The translations under genes and the position numbers were made by a program. This document shows, in pieces, positions 1 through 12,731 of a stretch of 64,000 bases of DNA. A model generated the notes under the pieces. The model had not been told where the DNA came from. It saw only the letters and a program-made list of their open reading frames with translations, and did no database searches. Each line of letters begins with the position of its first letter. Within the stretch, counting starts at the first letter, position 1. The DNA comes from Pseudeuparius sepicola (lineage: Eukaryota > Arthropoda > Insecta > Coleoptera > Anthribidae), in NCBI GenBank assembly GCA_963920635.1, contig OY987305.1:816001-880000 (forward strand), read 5' to 3'.

Positions 1-339
1 AAAATCAACAGAAAATCATGGAGTATTTCGAAAAATACAGCGAAATTCTTCAAAGCAAAACAGACATGTTTTACAATTACACAGTTTATTTGAGCGTAAT
101 AGACCAAATGTTTATAAATTCACATATAACCATTAACCATTAACAATGCCACATTGTTTGCTAGGCTTAGGCTACACACTCAATACGGACATTTCAACTA
201 CAAACGATCTAAATGATGTTTTAAATCAGTTAACACAAATCTATACAAAAGGCGAAATTATAACTTTAATACTTTCGATTGGTATACTATAATAAGAACA
301 AATTGTTTCTTTGTTAAGACCAATTAATTTTCGCCATAG

Positions 340-1061
340 AAATACATATCTATTATGAATCCAAAAGTTTTCGAATATTTCCACTTGATTCCAGTCAACA
401 TCAAAAATCATACCGTTGTAATTCCCCCTAAACCTTATATGGTTCTTCACCAAAATGAATATCAGTATATGGAATCACCATGCGAACAAATAATCTTCAC
501 GAATCGCTTATCTCTAAAGTACAAACGGACTGCATTGCCAGTGTTATTTGAAGAAAAAATCCACCTGTTATTCAATCGGAATTCAAATGGAGTTTCATGT
601 TATTGAAAAATCAACCAAGGATACTTCATCATCATATCAACAAAACAAGTGAAGTCAGAGAAAACTTCACTTCAACATTCAAAATTTGTAATACTTTCGG
701 TGATGAAACAAATCAAAGTCCCACAAAATTGTTCGGTCGAAATCGACAATGTCAAATACACAACAAAGAAATGATAACCCAAGAGCATACATTGTTTTTA
801 TTTACATATTTATTTTTATCTATATTAAACAAAAATTTCCCAAAAGCTAAACTGACCACTATAATCTAAAATAACATCAAGAAAACTATAAACTCTTTGA
901 AACCTGTTTCACTTGAAGACGTTCAAAGTAGCTCACAGACCTGGATTCATTGGATACTGACAGGACTTGTACTTGTTGCAGTCCTATCCCTTCTTGTGTA
1001 TAAACTTAACAGAAAATTCATCAAACTACGAAGGAGGAGTTGTATGGACAAAAACACCTGA
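340..1061 (+). pseudogene. Env-like glycoprotein remnant of an insect endogenous retrovirus (errantivirus-type), C-terminal part
   Basis: The translation resembles the C-terminal half of envelope/fusion glycoproteins carried by insect gypsy-like retroviruses: a Pro- and Tyr-rich ectodomain stretch (about 380-480), scattered Cys, N-glycosylation sequons near 645-670, then a Trp-flanked transmembrane segment at about 942-1007 followed by a short Arg/Lys-rich tail and a TGA stop at 1059-1061. The copy is broken: the frame used at 355-605 ends in a stop, reading resumes in another frame at about 597, and that frame carries an in-frame TAA at 867-869 before the membrane anchor. No gag or pol is visible nearby, so the rest is deleted or outside the window. 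Family assignment rests on pattern resemblance only; a degraded cellular membrane protein is the alternative. Confidence 0.45.
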
Positions 1062-4000
1062 ATATTACCAAAAATATACATTTTCAGAAGTAAGCACTTT
1101 TTATTGTAGAAAAGAAGACACGTGTCTGTCTGCAGGCATTAAACCTCCGTCTTTGCTCTTGTACCTTTTAAAGCAAAGTTTTAAAAAATAACTGTGCCAG
1201 GCGCTTTATTTAATTTGCTCAAAATAAAGATTACTAGTCAGTACCATGTCCAATCATTCCAAAGTGGTATTACTCCATGAGCGAAATATTTTACCGCGTA
1301 ATAACATAATAATATTCTCAACGTTAAACAGGCAATTTCGTTCTTTTGCTCCCCCATTTCAGTTTAATTTTCTAGTCGAATATCTTCTGTGAACATTTCG
1401 TAGAGCTCCGGAGTATCTGCAATTCGCGATTTTAATTCACTTACAGGAATTATCTACTTTCCAGCGGGTGCAATTACCACTGTAATTCTGAATTTTATCC
1501 TGACAATAGCGACGAAATTATTTGGCGTCTTGAGATGTAATAGCAGAGCCAGGAGATTAGAGTTTAAAGATTTGGATAGGTATCAAAATTTATAAATTGT
1601 TTCCATTTTCTTCTTTTGGTCGGTTTTCATCCACAGGAATTTATTGTTCGAATTGCAGTTATTGCCTGGGATTCTTTTTCCTTACAAAGTCAAAGTAGTT
1701 TGTCTCTTCAAAATTCCAGAAATTAAGTAGGGTAGTGAATTTCTTTAAACACAAATACACTATCCAAACTCGAGGCAAATACCTATACCTGAGTTCGCAT
1801 AGATCAGTAAAGTAATCCTTGTTGTCTTAGTTCCCCTCCATCCCTTATTTGATTGGGATTTACATGGAATGATTTGCACGTTCAAACATAGACAGGCGTT
1901 CGCCTCAAATCCCAAGATATGTAAGTATTACATCACGTAATCGCTAATCAATTTACACTGCTGCTTTACCCAGCATAGCTTCAATAGAATGAACTATTCT
2001 GAATCATACTGGGTCTCTTAGTAGAATCTCTAAAGAAATTAGTTGGGATAAAAGTCCATTTATATCACGTCGAGCGTTAGAACGGAAGTAGTTATATGAA
2101 GTTGAAATAATATTATCTGGTCCTGACCGTTATTCTTCGATCACTATAGCATAACACCTACATACGAGATATCCTTTGAGTAACATGATGAAACAAAACG
2201 TATTGCTTGATTTCTTGAGATATACTCTATAAACAAGGTTATCAACAAGAATACTTACGTCAATGAATACAAGAAAACAAGAGTGTGATGTATTTCTGCA
2301 TGCATATTTCTGTCGTCAAAACTTGTAGGTACACAAAAGCCAAAGTCGCAGATTATGAATCTCAATTTCGTGTGCTGATTATTATTTTCTGTTGACTTTG
2401 GTTGTATAATCAAGGCGGTGTATTCCGTATGTTTAAATTCCACTGATTTATATTACATGCGAAAATTTCCATTGAATTGCAAACAGCCTTTAAATTTGAC
2501 AAAGTTCATTCAGAACGCCGTTGCATTTTGCATTACTGCATAGTGAAAATAGTAGTTTTTGCAATGAGAGTGGATAATGTGTCCCCAATCATGGGCGATA
2601 TGGATATGAATACTCGAATTATACAGTGTATTCTTTCTACCTGCAGTAGACGAATATTTGGATAGACGTTAAAAATAATTGGCTTGACAACACGCGCCGG
2701 AGAAATCTTAACTGCTATTGGTTGATATCAATGTTAGGTATATCCTACCTATGATGGATATATCCGTTCAGTTAACTGAAATCTACTACTTATCCATTCC
2801 GTAGTATGTGAAGAAAACGACAAGTATCCACGGCGTGAAAGTAGAAATTTAATATTTTTAGAACACCGCTTTTGCTTGCGAACATTCCAAAAAAATCTAT
2901 GAAGAATTGAGAAAAATTTTTCATTATAATTTTTTCAAATTGAGCTGAGGGAAGATACTGATGCTTCATCGAAAGACGGAGACACAAGGCACAATCCCAC
3001 TGCAAGCTGAGAACGCAAGTTAGCCAAAACCACCATCATATTCCTGATATAGTTGAGCATTTTCAACATTTTGAGCACTTTGGGAATATTGTTGGGCATT
3101 TTAGAAACATGCTCGAGAATTCTCAGAAAAATCGAAATTTTCAGAAAAAATGTTGTACGGCGTATATTTTATTATCCTTTGAGATTAGCTGATCATTTTG
3201 CTGTAATCAAACACCTATCTATGGCGTTTATTCTCGTTCATTCTCGTTTTTGCTCGTTAGTTCTTGCTGAAAATGCTCAAAATATATTAATGCTCCAGCA
3301 TTTGGATCTCTACGGTGTACCAGAACACAATTTTTCTCCTTATTACTGAGTCTTAATAGTTAGTTAGATTTGGTCATTCTCCGACTGATGGCGCTCGCGA
3401 TACTACTTGGAATAAGTTTTTTGTGGTGTTTTTTTGGTATTCAATACGTTCGAAGTGATTCGACGCTTTGCCGCGGCTAAGTCACCAGCTTTCTGATAAC
3501 CCTCAGGGTGTTATGTGACAGATTTTCTTGAAGATACGATCGCGGTGCCTGGTATCAGAGCTGTGTGTAGCTGTAAACCCAAATTCCAATAAAACGTTGT
3601 AATTTAAAACGAACCACGTTTTTTCCTCTTGTCCGAAACCAACGAACCGCATAGAGTCACAGTGCAACGTAATATGGGCAAAGTGTTTTTTGTTGTTGGA
3701 AATATCGAAACAAAATTGTATGGGAAATCATAAAAGAGGTATAAAAAAACACCTTGGGGCAAGCGGTTGCGTTTGGGCGTAACGTCAGCGACAGCTTTAA
3801 ATTACGGCATTATCGCACGTTTCGCGCGCCAGGCGTGTTTAATCTACATCTCTATCTGGTGAGCACCACCTAGACTTCTAATAATTGGCTTTTTAGAAGT
3901 CTATAGAGGCGGTCGATTTTTGTAGAAAAAATCTAAAATTAAAAATCCTGTTTTCTTCTCCCACAGTTGTCTTATGTTACAAGCTTTTAACTTAGAAATA

Positions 4001-4831
4001 TTAGAAAAACACCGCTGATGGCCAAGAGCGATGTGTGTAAGTAAATCAGATTCACGGTACTATCTACTGCTTAATAGCTTTCTCTATGTGGTTTACTTAT
4101 TATTGCCCTCAGATAAGTAATAAACACAGACTAACCTAAAGGTTGTATTGTAATCAGCCAACATAAAAAATGCCTAATCTAAACCAAAACAACAAATTTG
4201 ACACTTAAGCCTGCATCATATGATAACCCGAGGTTATGTTTCCTATGCCACAAATCCAACACTTTACTCTTCCCATCGTTCTTAAAATTACACTAATTCA
4301 CTAACTACTAAATCTCCTAAAAAACAAGAATAACGCAAAAGTAAACACTCGAAACACGTCAACACAAACCGGCGAAATCTCAACAAACTCTGGATCAGCT
4401 GTTGGGATATAATAATAATAAAGCAAATGCGCATCGACCACAAAAAGGTCGTTGCCACGTTAGCCAGAATAAGCAATTTAGTAAGGATATTATTTATAGA
4501 CCAAGTAGGATCAGTGAATTCACAAAAATCAGTAAAATTTATCGTTAAATAATAACTGTCCAAATTTTTACTATATTATGTAGATTGTAGATATCAACTA
4601 ATTGTTCCAAATTGATGTTTTTTTAACGTTGGTTATACGTTTACTTCGTAAGTACAAGATAAATGATGATAAAATTTCACGTCCCCAATAGATTTTTAGA
4701 GAAAGAAAGTTAGCGGCTTTATGGGACTATACATTTTGGCAACTGGTAATATCATACCAAGATCCAAGTTCTAATGGATGTGCCGGTGTTTTCGTATTTG
4801 AATCGTTCGAGAAGGTAGACTACGACGTAGT
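1062..4831. other. Gene-free stretch
   Basis: No ORF with recognisable domains, RNA gene or clear element ends were found on either strand. A purine-rich AGGAGGAG followed by TG at 1033-1042 could be a polypurine tract and LTR start for the env-like remnant, but the matching LTR end was not located. A primer-binding-site-like 12-mer is listed separately. Confidence 0.4.
3550..3561 (+). other. Possible retrotransposon primer-binding site (initiator Met tRNA type)
   Basis: TGGTATCAGAGC is the sequence that copia-type LTR retrotransposons often use to pair with the 3' end of initiator tRNA-Met. No LTR ending in CA lies directly upstream and no gag-pol follows, so this may be chance or a very old remnant. 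Confidence 0.15.
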
Positions 4832-4875
4832 TTTTGGAAGCTCAAGCAAAGGTGACAAGGTGGCAACTAAACAAT

Positions 4876-4929
<54 letters not shown>

Positions 4930-4968
4930 ATTGTTTAGTTGCCACCTTGTCACCTTTGCTTGAGCTTC

Positions 4969-4973
<5 letters not shown>
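4832..4973. repeat. Palindrome centred on a TA microsatellite
   Basis: The roughly 50 bp before the TA run (4832-4880) recur as a near-exact reverse complement right after it (4925-4973), so the whole unit can fold into a hairpin with TA repeats at the tip. A second TA run follows at 4973-5004. Confidence 0.85.

Positions 4974-5004
<31 letters not shown>
4973..5004. repeat. TA dinucleotide microsatellite
   Basis: Pure alternating AT over about 32 bp, directly between the palindrome and the start of the next repeat element. Confidence 0.9.
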
Positions 5005-5007
<3 letters not shown>

Positions 5008-5011
5008 TAGT

Positions 5012-5641
5012 GGCAGTTTTGAGGACGATTTATGGTGTGCAACGGTGCTTGCGGGGACACTTGGCGGTTGTGAGGACTGTCCTCATAAGCCCATTATGTC
5101 TAAAGGCAGATTTGGAGACAGTCCTCATAACAACATCTTTTATGTTGTGGCACTTTTGAGAACACTGTTCCTTTTAGACAGCACTAGAGGGGAAATTGGG
5201 TTACCCCCACCCCCACCACTGAAAAATAATTTGGAATATGGATGATTAGAACTCAATTCCAAGCCAAACTTTGTTAGGTTTGTCCGATTATAAGTCTACA
5301 TATACTTTTTGTTTATAATGAAATGCTAAAAAAAAATGTTTGAGTTTAATTTTAAAGGCTGTATTATAGCGTTGAGTGAAGGAATATAAAGAGCCGAAAC
5401 TGCTGTCAAATCTCAACGCCAACAACATAAACTGGTCCAAGAACAATGAAGATGATATTATTGTTGTTAGACAAGCTTTGATTGTTGGCGGTGAGATTCG
5501 GCAGAGGGTGTAGGTACCTCTTATTACATTCTTTCACTCAACGATTATTATTTCCTTAGTTTATTGATCCTGAACTGCGCTAAAAAGACTGTACAATCTT
5601 AAAATCGACAAAACTTTTCAGAATGTGTCCTCAAAACTGCC
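5012..5641. repeat. Miniature element with GGCAGTTTTGAGGAC inverted ends
   Basis: The left end GGCAGTTTTGAGGAC (5012-5026) is exactly mirrored by GTCCTCAAAACTGCC (5627-5641). The same end motif recurs about a dozen times in the window (for example near 6362, 7033, 7602, 24020, 26112, 27048 and 27809), marking a dispersed non-autonomous family. No protein is encoded inside. Confidence 0.6.
5370..5543. repeat. Short hairpin MITE nested in a larger element
   Basis: CGTTGAGTGAA at 5370-5380 is mirrored by TTCACTCAACG at 5533-5543, and further inverted matches continue inward (CTCAACGCCAACAA against TTGTTGGCGGTGAG). It is non-coding. Confidence 0.6.
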
Positions 5642-6184
5642 ATTGCTCCTGTAATAGCGATTTACATTGCGTAAGTGCACTTTTTTGGCTGAGGAGGTTG
5701 TTTAAAGAAAAGTATCCCGAGAGTTCATTAACTTTCTGTCGATTTTTCCCATACGCCACTCTTATTTGACGCTGGGGTCCAAGTACACCCCTGTGCGTTC
5801 GTCTATTAGAATAAAATCTATGGCATGCACACCACCTGTTTGTATGAAACTAAAACCAAGGGCTGTATATCAAATCGCTGAAGCCGTTTTACTGCAGTTT
5901 AAAATATTCCATATTTTTTCATTGCCTTTTAGCACAGTATATGAAATTTTTTGTCAATTTGCGACGTAGAATCCGCCATTACCTACATATGCCATGCATT
6001 TTAATTGCACCCTGCATAATAATAATATTTGATGTATTCTCTAGTTTCCAATAATTATTAATCCTTTTCGCGGTACTTTTAGATTGAACTTATGTGCTTA
6101 GTAAATTTAGAAAGTAAAAGAAAACCCAATTCCAAGCCAAACTTTCTCAGATATGTACGATTAAATACTTATTTAAATGACCGT

Positions 6185-6910
6185 CCCTATAGTAATAAAT
6201 ATTTTTCCCGTCCCGTGATTTTTTCTATTACCCCACCCTTCCAGACTTGGCAAAAAGTCTCGCGTCAAAATAAACGAATCTTCAATATGCAATGCAACAT
6301 AATATATCATTCATAAAAATCATTTAAATAGCCTATAATGAGGTGGCCATTTTTATAAAAAGGTTCTCAAAACTGCCAGTTGACAAAAAAGTGTAGTGCG
6401 AGTAGGATAGATTGGCAGTTTTGGGAACCTTGGGAATGTTTAAAAAAATAATATGTAAAATAATAATAATCAAACGTTGTTTATGGAATGCAAAAAAAAT
6501 ATTAGCTTGGGCGAAGTGAATGTTTAGAATAGATATTTTTTCCACCCCGTGATTCCTGTATTGTCCCACAGTTCAAGTATTATCAAAAATACCTTGTGTC
6601 ATGAATTCTCGGCTTCTCTGAAAATGCCTTAAATCGTCCTATCATTTGTCACTGAAAATTGTTAATGTCAAACAGCGTGCGGGTAAAAAAACTCATGCTA
6701 TTTGGGCGCGTAATAAATACATTGTATTTTTATTTTCAAAAGACAGTAAATATCTATTTATACTTAAAAAATGAGTTAGTATCTGTGTGCTTTTACTACT
6801 CACTGGCTATAAAATTGCAACAAATAATATTTCGCAATATGGCTGCGCCTGTTATGTCATATTAAATTTAGTCTAACAAGCGTGCTGAAAATGTAGGGTG
6901 GACTAAAACA
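6185..6910. repeat. Dispersed repeat family, copy A, containing a short hairpin
   Basis: This block aligns by eye with 25960-26680 and 26900-27300: shared stretches include the CCGTGATTTTTTCTATTACC region, the hairpin arms at 6362-6378 and 6413-6429, and the ACAAGCGTGCTGAAAATGTA region near the right end. No coding capacity is seen. It is probably a non-autonomous transposon relic of unknown class. Confidence 0.6.
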
Positions 6911-8435
6911 ACCACTTTAGCGTCTAAATCGAAATTTATTTTCTATTTTTTCCTTATCCAAAAGTTCTGTCCGATTGCCACCGATTCAAAGAAAATACAT
7001 TTTAGTAGACATACAACATAAAATATTTTAGGTGTCCTCAAAACTGCCATTGCTCCTGCAATAGCTATCTACATTTCAAGATGCGTAAGTGCACTTTTTG
7101 GCTGAGGGTGTTGTTTAAGGGCCGAGGCAACATGCTCTATTTTTTTGTAAAAAATTCCTTCAGATTAAAAACAATTTCTGTCCTTAGACAGGTATCTAAC
7201 AGAAAAAAGTTTTGACATTCATGAATAAACCCGCATGTCAATAAACACTGTTTTCGCCTACGAGAGATTCTCTTCACTTAATTTTATTAAAATCTTAAAC
7301 AACTCTTCAGGATGACTTCCTATAAAATGTCTGGAATGAAATTTGTTCGTAATGAAAATGGCACTGCTGTGATTGTTACAAATATGCATATGCAAAATAT
7401 ACTTCAAAGTATTTACAATAAGTACCCGGAACTCCTTCTAATTTATTTATGAAAACGTAAAAAACTATGCACCCGTATATGTATAAATCGTCACCAAAAT
7501 TGCAAAAATAAACGTCATTATCTGAGAATAATAACCGTCAAATGAAGTGATCTTTTATTATGTTTTCAACTGGATTTGCTCCTGCAAAGACAACTGAAAG
7601 TGTCCTCAAAACTGCCATTGCTCCTGTAAAATTTAAACATATATGTCTACTTTTATACGTATACAAATCCATAACGTTTCCATTTTTGGAGATGTTCACC
7701 TGAACTTTTTTTAAAGGTCTTAAAAATCGCTTCTTTTGACCTCCAAAACGAACGATTTTTTTACTCGAAATTTCGAGTTTAAACTTGAAATTTCGGGTAG
7801 GTAGGTATATCAAGTTGAATTTTTTTTTGTTTTTCCAATGATCTTCGAACACACAGGTTTTCCTCAGTTCCTAAGCAGCTGATGTAATCGAAATTTAGAC
7901 ACTATTAGAAGATTTCCTGATCAATGTTACACAAAAATGCACTTTTGTCGTAAATCGATAAAAATACACTTTATGAATAAATAATATTTATTGTTTTATC
8001 TTATTATATTATTTTATTTTCCATTTCTTTTCCTTATGCACGCAATCTTTCCGATTGATGGCCACCAAAGAAAATACGTATTAAGATACCCGTTCCGGAA
8101 TTTTTCTCGCCCTTACTAATGTATTTCATTAAACGACCGTCGCTAGTTTTTGTCTCCCATGAACCATTCTAAAAATTACCAAAAAAATCTATAAAAAAGA
8201 ACCAATCGTTCTATTCACATTCACTAAATGCTGAAAATAGCTACCACCCAGTGATATATAGTAAATATTGTATTCAATTTTTTCTCGTACGTTTTGAAAT
8301 ACTTGTGGAGTAATTTGGTGAATTGACAAGTCTCGGTTAGCCTTAACATTTGCAAATTTGTTGATTAATTGGGTAGAATATTGTAGCCGCCTTCCCTTTC
8401 AACGCTCTAAAAAAGATCCGGCAACGTCGCAATGG
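6911..8435. other. Gene-free stretch with repeat ends
   Basis: It contains two same-orientation copies of the GTCCTCAAAACTGCCATTGC motif near 7033 and 7602. The stretch at 7665-7760 is related to 30025-30120. No protein-coding evidence is seen. Confidence 0.4.
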
Positions 8436-8545
8436 CGGCAGCATCGAAAGAAAGGCGGTGCCTTTGTTGGTCCCTCTCGGCCCCACTGTGCGGCAGCATC
8501 AAATAAGCGGCGGTGCCTTTGTCGGCCCTGCTCTGCTGTCCTGGT
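8436..8545. repeat. GC-rich 55-bp unit, two tandem copies
   Basis: CGGCAGCATC starts both units (8436 and 8491), and both continue into a CGGTGCCTTTGT block. The reading frame across them is probably incidental. Confidence 0.6.
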
Positions 8546-8600
8546 CTCCGGCACGTCTGCATCAGCGCCAATGTTGCCGGACTAGGTGATCTTCGGGCCA

Positions 8601-8672
8601 CATCTTCGAAACTGCCAATTGAACTATACAGTCTATACCTACACATTTGATCAAATGGCAGCTTTGAGGACA
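8601..8672. repeat. Short hairpin related to the GGCAGTTTTGAGGAC family
   Basis: Arms CGAAACTGCCA and TGGCAGCTTTGAGGAC face each other about 45 bp apart, like the hairpins at 6362, 26112 and 27048. Confidence 0.5.
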
Positions 8673-10136
8673 TCCTTATTATTTCAAATTATCCCTTTTT
8701 AAAAGTTTTTAGAACTGGTTGAAACAAATGACAAAGTGGCGTTAGCTAAATGTGATTGGTGTTTTTTGACTGAGAGATGCATTATCCAAAATAACTAAAT
8801 ATAAATAAAAACCGAACTCTTTCACCAATAATTTATTGACGAAACGGACCGTGTCTATTGACGGAGGGCTTCTTGGAAATCTTGGAAATATCTTGCAATC
8901 TTGCCAAATATGCATTTTTCGGAAAACTCTATTTGAAAACAGAAGCCTTTTTGGTGGGCTAGCTTTATGTAAAAACACATTCGAGATCCAAAGCCTATCT
9001 TCGGAGAAAGGTATTTTTGAAAACCGGAATATTGTCGAAATTTCTTCTTCAAATTGTTTGACCTACAGAAGCTGCTTGCTATTGTTTTCAAATGCATACT
9101 TACTACAAAATGTGCGAGGTGCAGAATACTCGCAGCAAATTTAAAAATGTGCAATGTATAGTATCAGTATGTATAGTGTTGTATTGTGGAATTAACTAAA
9201 TCGATAACTGTAGTTTATTTAACCGAACTTTCAAAGCCTTTTTCAAAGAATTTTGCCAAGCCTTCTATATTTTCTTTTTTCTCAAAAAAATAAATAAATC
9301 AGGCTAGCTCAAGGGATATGTAGCGCTTGTAATATATCGATTGAAAGTGCATAAAATAAAATAGGAAACTTTTTGACTCCTGCTATAAGAGCACCCACTA
9401 AACCGCTGTGTATTTCCAAATTCTGATAGGCTTAAAGCAATATAATCAGTTTTGACCACAGATATCATTAAGAAACTTTTTCGGGACCTCTTTGTCCAGA
9501 TATTTCCAAGTGGCCCTCCGTCAACAATCACCCTGTATAGGTAGCGCCCGTGGTATGCGTGGTGGGAGTAGGCGGGGATAGTGCCGCCTCTTGTGCAATG
9601 TTTTTGCGTATTCAGTCGATCGCAAGAAATTGTAATAATCGGTGTCCTACCTAGTTTATTTGCGTTCGGCGTTCGGTGCAATGTTTTTTTTGTTGGAGTT
9701 TGGCAACAGCCAGCTTTTCATATGTCATCAGCGGCGAATCGTCGTACAAAAAGGTGAACAATGCAGTGTGAAGTATAAGAATGGTTGCGTATATTCAGCG
9801 AAAATTTTAGCGAAAAACGGTAAGTTTATTCACTATTTTTGAAATCAACCCAATGGAATAATGGATAATTTGTCCTCGCACCTTGCACTCATGCTTTTGT
9901 TGCTGTTGGGGAAACAAGGAACTTGTCTTCGACTCATGCTTTTTGCCATAGCAATAAAAACTTTTCTGAGTCTTATTGTCGGAAACAGAAACAATATAAA
10001 TGAAAATTAGCAGCAAAGTCTGATGTGTTAGCTCAAAAAATAGAAGTTACGATACCATCCGGAAGAAAGCAGAAAGCATTAAGTAGGTACCTATGTTTTT
10101 TCCATATGAACATGTGCCCTATGCTCTATGTTATGG
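8673..10136. other. Gene-free stretch
   Basis: ORFs here lack recognisable domains. The 8850-8890 and 9485-9530 stretches share inverted similarity around GACGGAGGGC, suggesting the ends of a decayed element. Confidence 0.35.
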
Positions 10137-10405
10137 TAGGTATTCCGTTTTTAACACTTTCTGTCTGTCTGTTCGGTACAAATTTTACAAACGATTTTAA
10201 GCTAACTTCCCGATGACCTAGAGACTTGAAACTTTAAACATAGCTGATCAAGATGTTTAAAATCAATTGCAAAATTTCACACACACACGCATAACCACAC
10301 AAGACTAAAAAGCAGAAAATAATTACTTACTTAAACATTTCTTTTAATATTCCTACCGCGTTTTTAAAACGGACTAAAAAGTATAAAATAATTACCTACC
10401 TACTA
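10137..10405. repeat. Dispersed repeat, also found at 15640-16020
   Basis: AACTTCCCGATGAMCTAGAG and the following ACTTGAAACTTT stretch, plus the later CGGACTAAAAAGTATAAAAT motif, occur in the same order in the element at 15634-16434. This is a truncated copy. Confidence 0.55.
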
Positions 10406-10431
10406 GGCGATTCATACTTAAAAAAAAGTCG

Positions 10432-10955
10432 CTGTCAAAACTTTATCCTTTGGTTGCCGGCCACAATATTTCCGGACAAGATAGTGGCGTCTAAACAATT
10501 TGCCACCCCCGGCCTTCCTCCCCAGACCCCCAAATAGGGAAATGAAACTTAAAAACTTTGTTTTTTGGTCGCTGGCGCTAATATTCGACACAAGTGACTA
10601 GATGACCGGTCCGGGCAAGATAATACAGCCCCTATAGTTTGCCACCCTCTGGGTTCCCCCAGGGGTTCCCCCCACCCCCCCCTATCCGAGAAAAGTGGCC
10701 GTAAAAACTTTGTTTTTGGTCGCTGGCGCTAATATTCAGCACGAGTGACTAGAAGACCGGTCCGGGCGAGAAAGTGCCGCCGTTATAATTTGCCACCCTC
10801 TGGGTTTCCCCCACGCCCCCCTATCCGAGAAAAGTGTCAGTAAAAACTTTGTTTTCGGTCGCTGGCGCTAATATTCGGCACAAGTGACTAGACGACCGGT
10901 CCGGGCGAGATAATGCAGCCCCTATAATTTGCCACCCTCTGAGTTCCCCCCCCCC
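10432..10955. repeat. Tandem array of about 140-150 bp units with C-runs
   Basis: AAAAACTTTG marks unit starts at 10551, 10703 and 10842 (spacing 152 and 139 bp), preceded by a diverged unit from about 10432. Each unit has GGTCGCTGGCGCTAATATTC, a GACCGGTCCGGGC block, TTTGCCACC and a poly-C run. Confidence 0.75.
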
Positions 10956-11542
10956 ACATTCAGGTGCACGTTTTGCCAATTTCAACGCAAACGGTTGATT
11001 TTATCGTTATGTAAGATGTATACAATTTTGTTGAAAAATGAAAATGTGCCCTAAAACCTGCAAGGCTAAAAAGGTAACCTCAAAAAAGTTGCAAGTAAAA
11101 GCACAATCAAAAAACAGCACAAGTGGGGCCCCAAAAACACAAAAATGACAAATATCAGTTGGAAGCTTAATTATTTTGGGAGATGTAGCCATAATTCAAT
11201 TTTAAAAAAAGAACTTCTGTATCTCAGTAACTATTGAGATGCGACCGGTAGTTGTTAGGCTCAATCGTAATATTTGACCCAAAATATATGCAGCTGCTGC
11301 TCTATGGTACCATAATTTAGCAACACCCTGTATGTCAGTCAGTCAGTTGAATGTGGGGCTGGTCAATCAGCCCCAATGTATGTACAAAAAATATTACTAA
11401 ACTTCAAAATTATTATAGGGGTAAATTATTGTTATATTAATCATAAACAAAATGGCCAGCCAACCATTTTGTGGGACAACGCCCATCAGTCAGCGAAAAA
11501 AGAACGATTTTACATAAAAAATAATTGTTTTTTTATTGTATA
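10956..11542. other. Gene-free stretch
   Basis: No coding or RNA feature is seen. ACACCCTGTATG near 11325 looks like the end of another CAGGGTGT-type element. Confidence 0.35.
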
Positions 11543-12731
11543 CAGTGTGGTCATTTAAGTGTGCAACATAGGGGATTTTTTTTATTAATTGCACCACCAA
11601 AATACAAATATTGCCGAAAGTTGGTGCATGTTCGATAATCAGGTTAGAATGGTTGCAAGTCAAACAGCATACAGGGTAGGTCAAAAAGTATAAAAAAAAT
11701 TCAAGAATAAAACACCCTTATTTCAGAAAATTCAGCAAAATGTTATTAAGAAAAGTTGTTTAGAATTAAAAGTTATACTCAAATACCAAAACATGGCCTC
11801 CTAAGAAAGGAATATATATTTTTTTAAAAAAACATTAATAATTTCCCATTTTTTTTAATATTCACGCTAAACACTCTCATAAATTAATCAAAATTAAATC
11901 AATTTCGCTTAACTTCGTTCAAAATCAAACATATTTGTAAAATTAACTTAGATTTTTATTTTTTTAGGTTATCACAAACTTCACTTGTTGCAACGATATG
12001 AAACAGAACTTTAAAATTTCGCAAAAATTATTTTTAACAAGGTAAAACATTAGTAATGATAATGTGCATATTAAAAAACTCTCATTTAAAGTGATTTTTT
12101 GTTTATTTATGTTTATTAAGAAACTGTACAAATTAATTGACAAACATGAAATCCTACTAAAATTGTCGCGGATAGGTACCCATGAAAAAAAAAAGACAAA
12201 TGAGAGTTTTATAATATGCACATTATCATTACCTACTAATATTTTACCTCGTTAAAAATAATTTTTGCGAAATTTTTGAGTTGTGTTTAATATCGTTGCA
12301 ACAAATAATATGAAATCTGTGATTTTCTAAAAAATTAAAATCTAAGTTAATTTTACAAATATGCTTGATTTTGAACGAAGTTAGGCGAAATTGATTTAAT
12401 TTTGATTAATTTATGTAAGTGTTTAGGGTAAATAATAATTAAAAAAATTGGTAAATTATTGTTTTTCAAAAAAAAAAATTTTTCTTATGAGGCCATGTTT
12501 TGGTATTTAGACATAACTTTTAATTCTAAACAACTTTTCTTAATAAGGGTACTTTACTCTTGAACAATTTTTATACTTTTTCACCTACCCTGTATGTTGT
12601 TTGACTTGCAACCATTCTAAGTGCACCTAATATGATTATGGAACATGCACCAACTTTCGGTAATATTTGTATTTTGGTTGGGCAATTAATACAAAAAATC
12701 CCATATGTTTCACACTAAAATGACCACACTG
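11543..12731. mobile_element. Foldback Tc1/mariner-like MITE with arms of about 540 bp
   Basis: The ends CAGTGTGGTCATTTAAGTGT (from 11543) and AAAATGACCACACTG (to 12731) are inverted, flanked by TA on both sides (11541-11542 and 12732-12733), as expected for Tc1/mariner insertion. Inverted similarity continues almost to the centre (for example 12058-12090 against 12200-12235), so the element can form one long hairpin. No transposase is encoded. Confidence 0.8.

Noticed and set aside
4860..5159. 99-codon ORF with an Ile-Tyr run
   Set aside because: It is produced by translating the TA microsatellite.
8358..8585. 75-codon ORF over GC-rich sequence
   Set aside because: It covers a 55-bp tandem duplication and has a competing antisense ORF; no domain.
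9304..9681. 125-codon minus-strand ORF
   Set aside because: No domain pattern; it overlaps repeat-related sequence shared with 8850-8890.
11964..12255. Overlapping ORFs on both strands near the centre of the foldback
   Set aside because: They arise from the palindrome's symmetry and have no transposase motifs.
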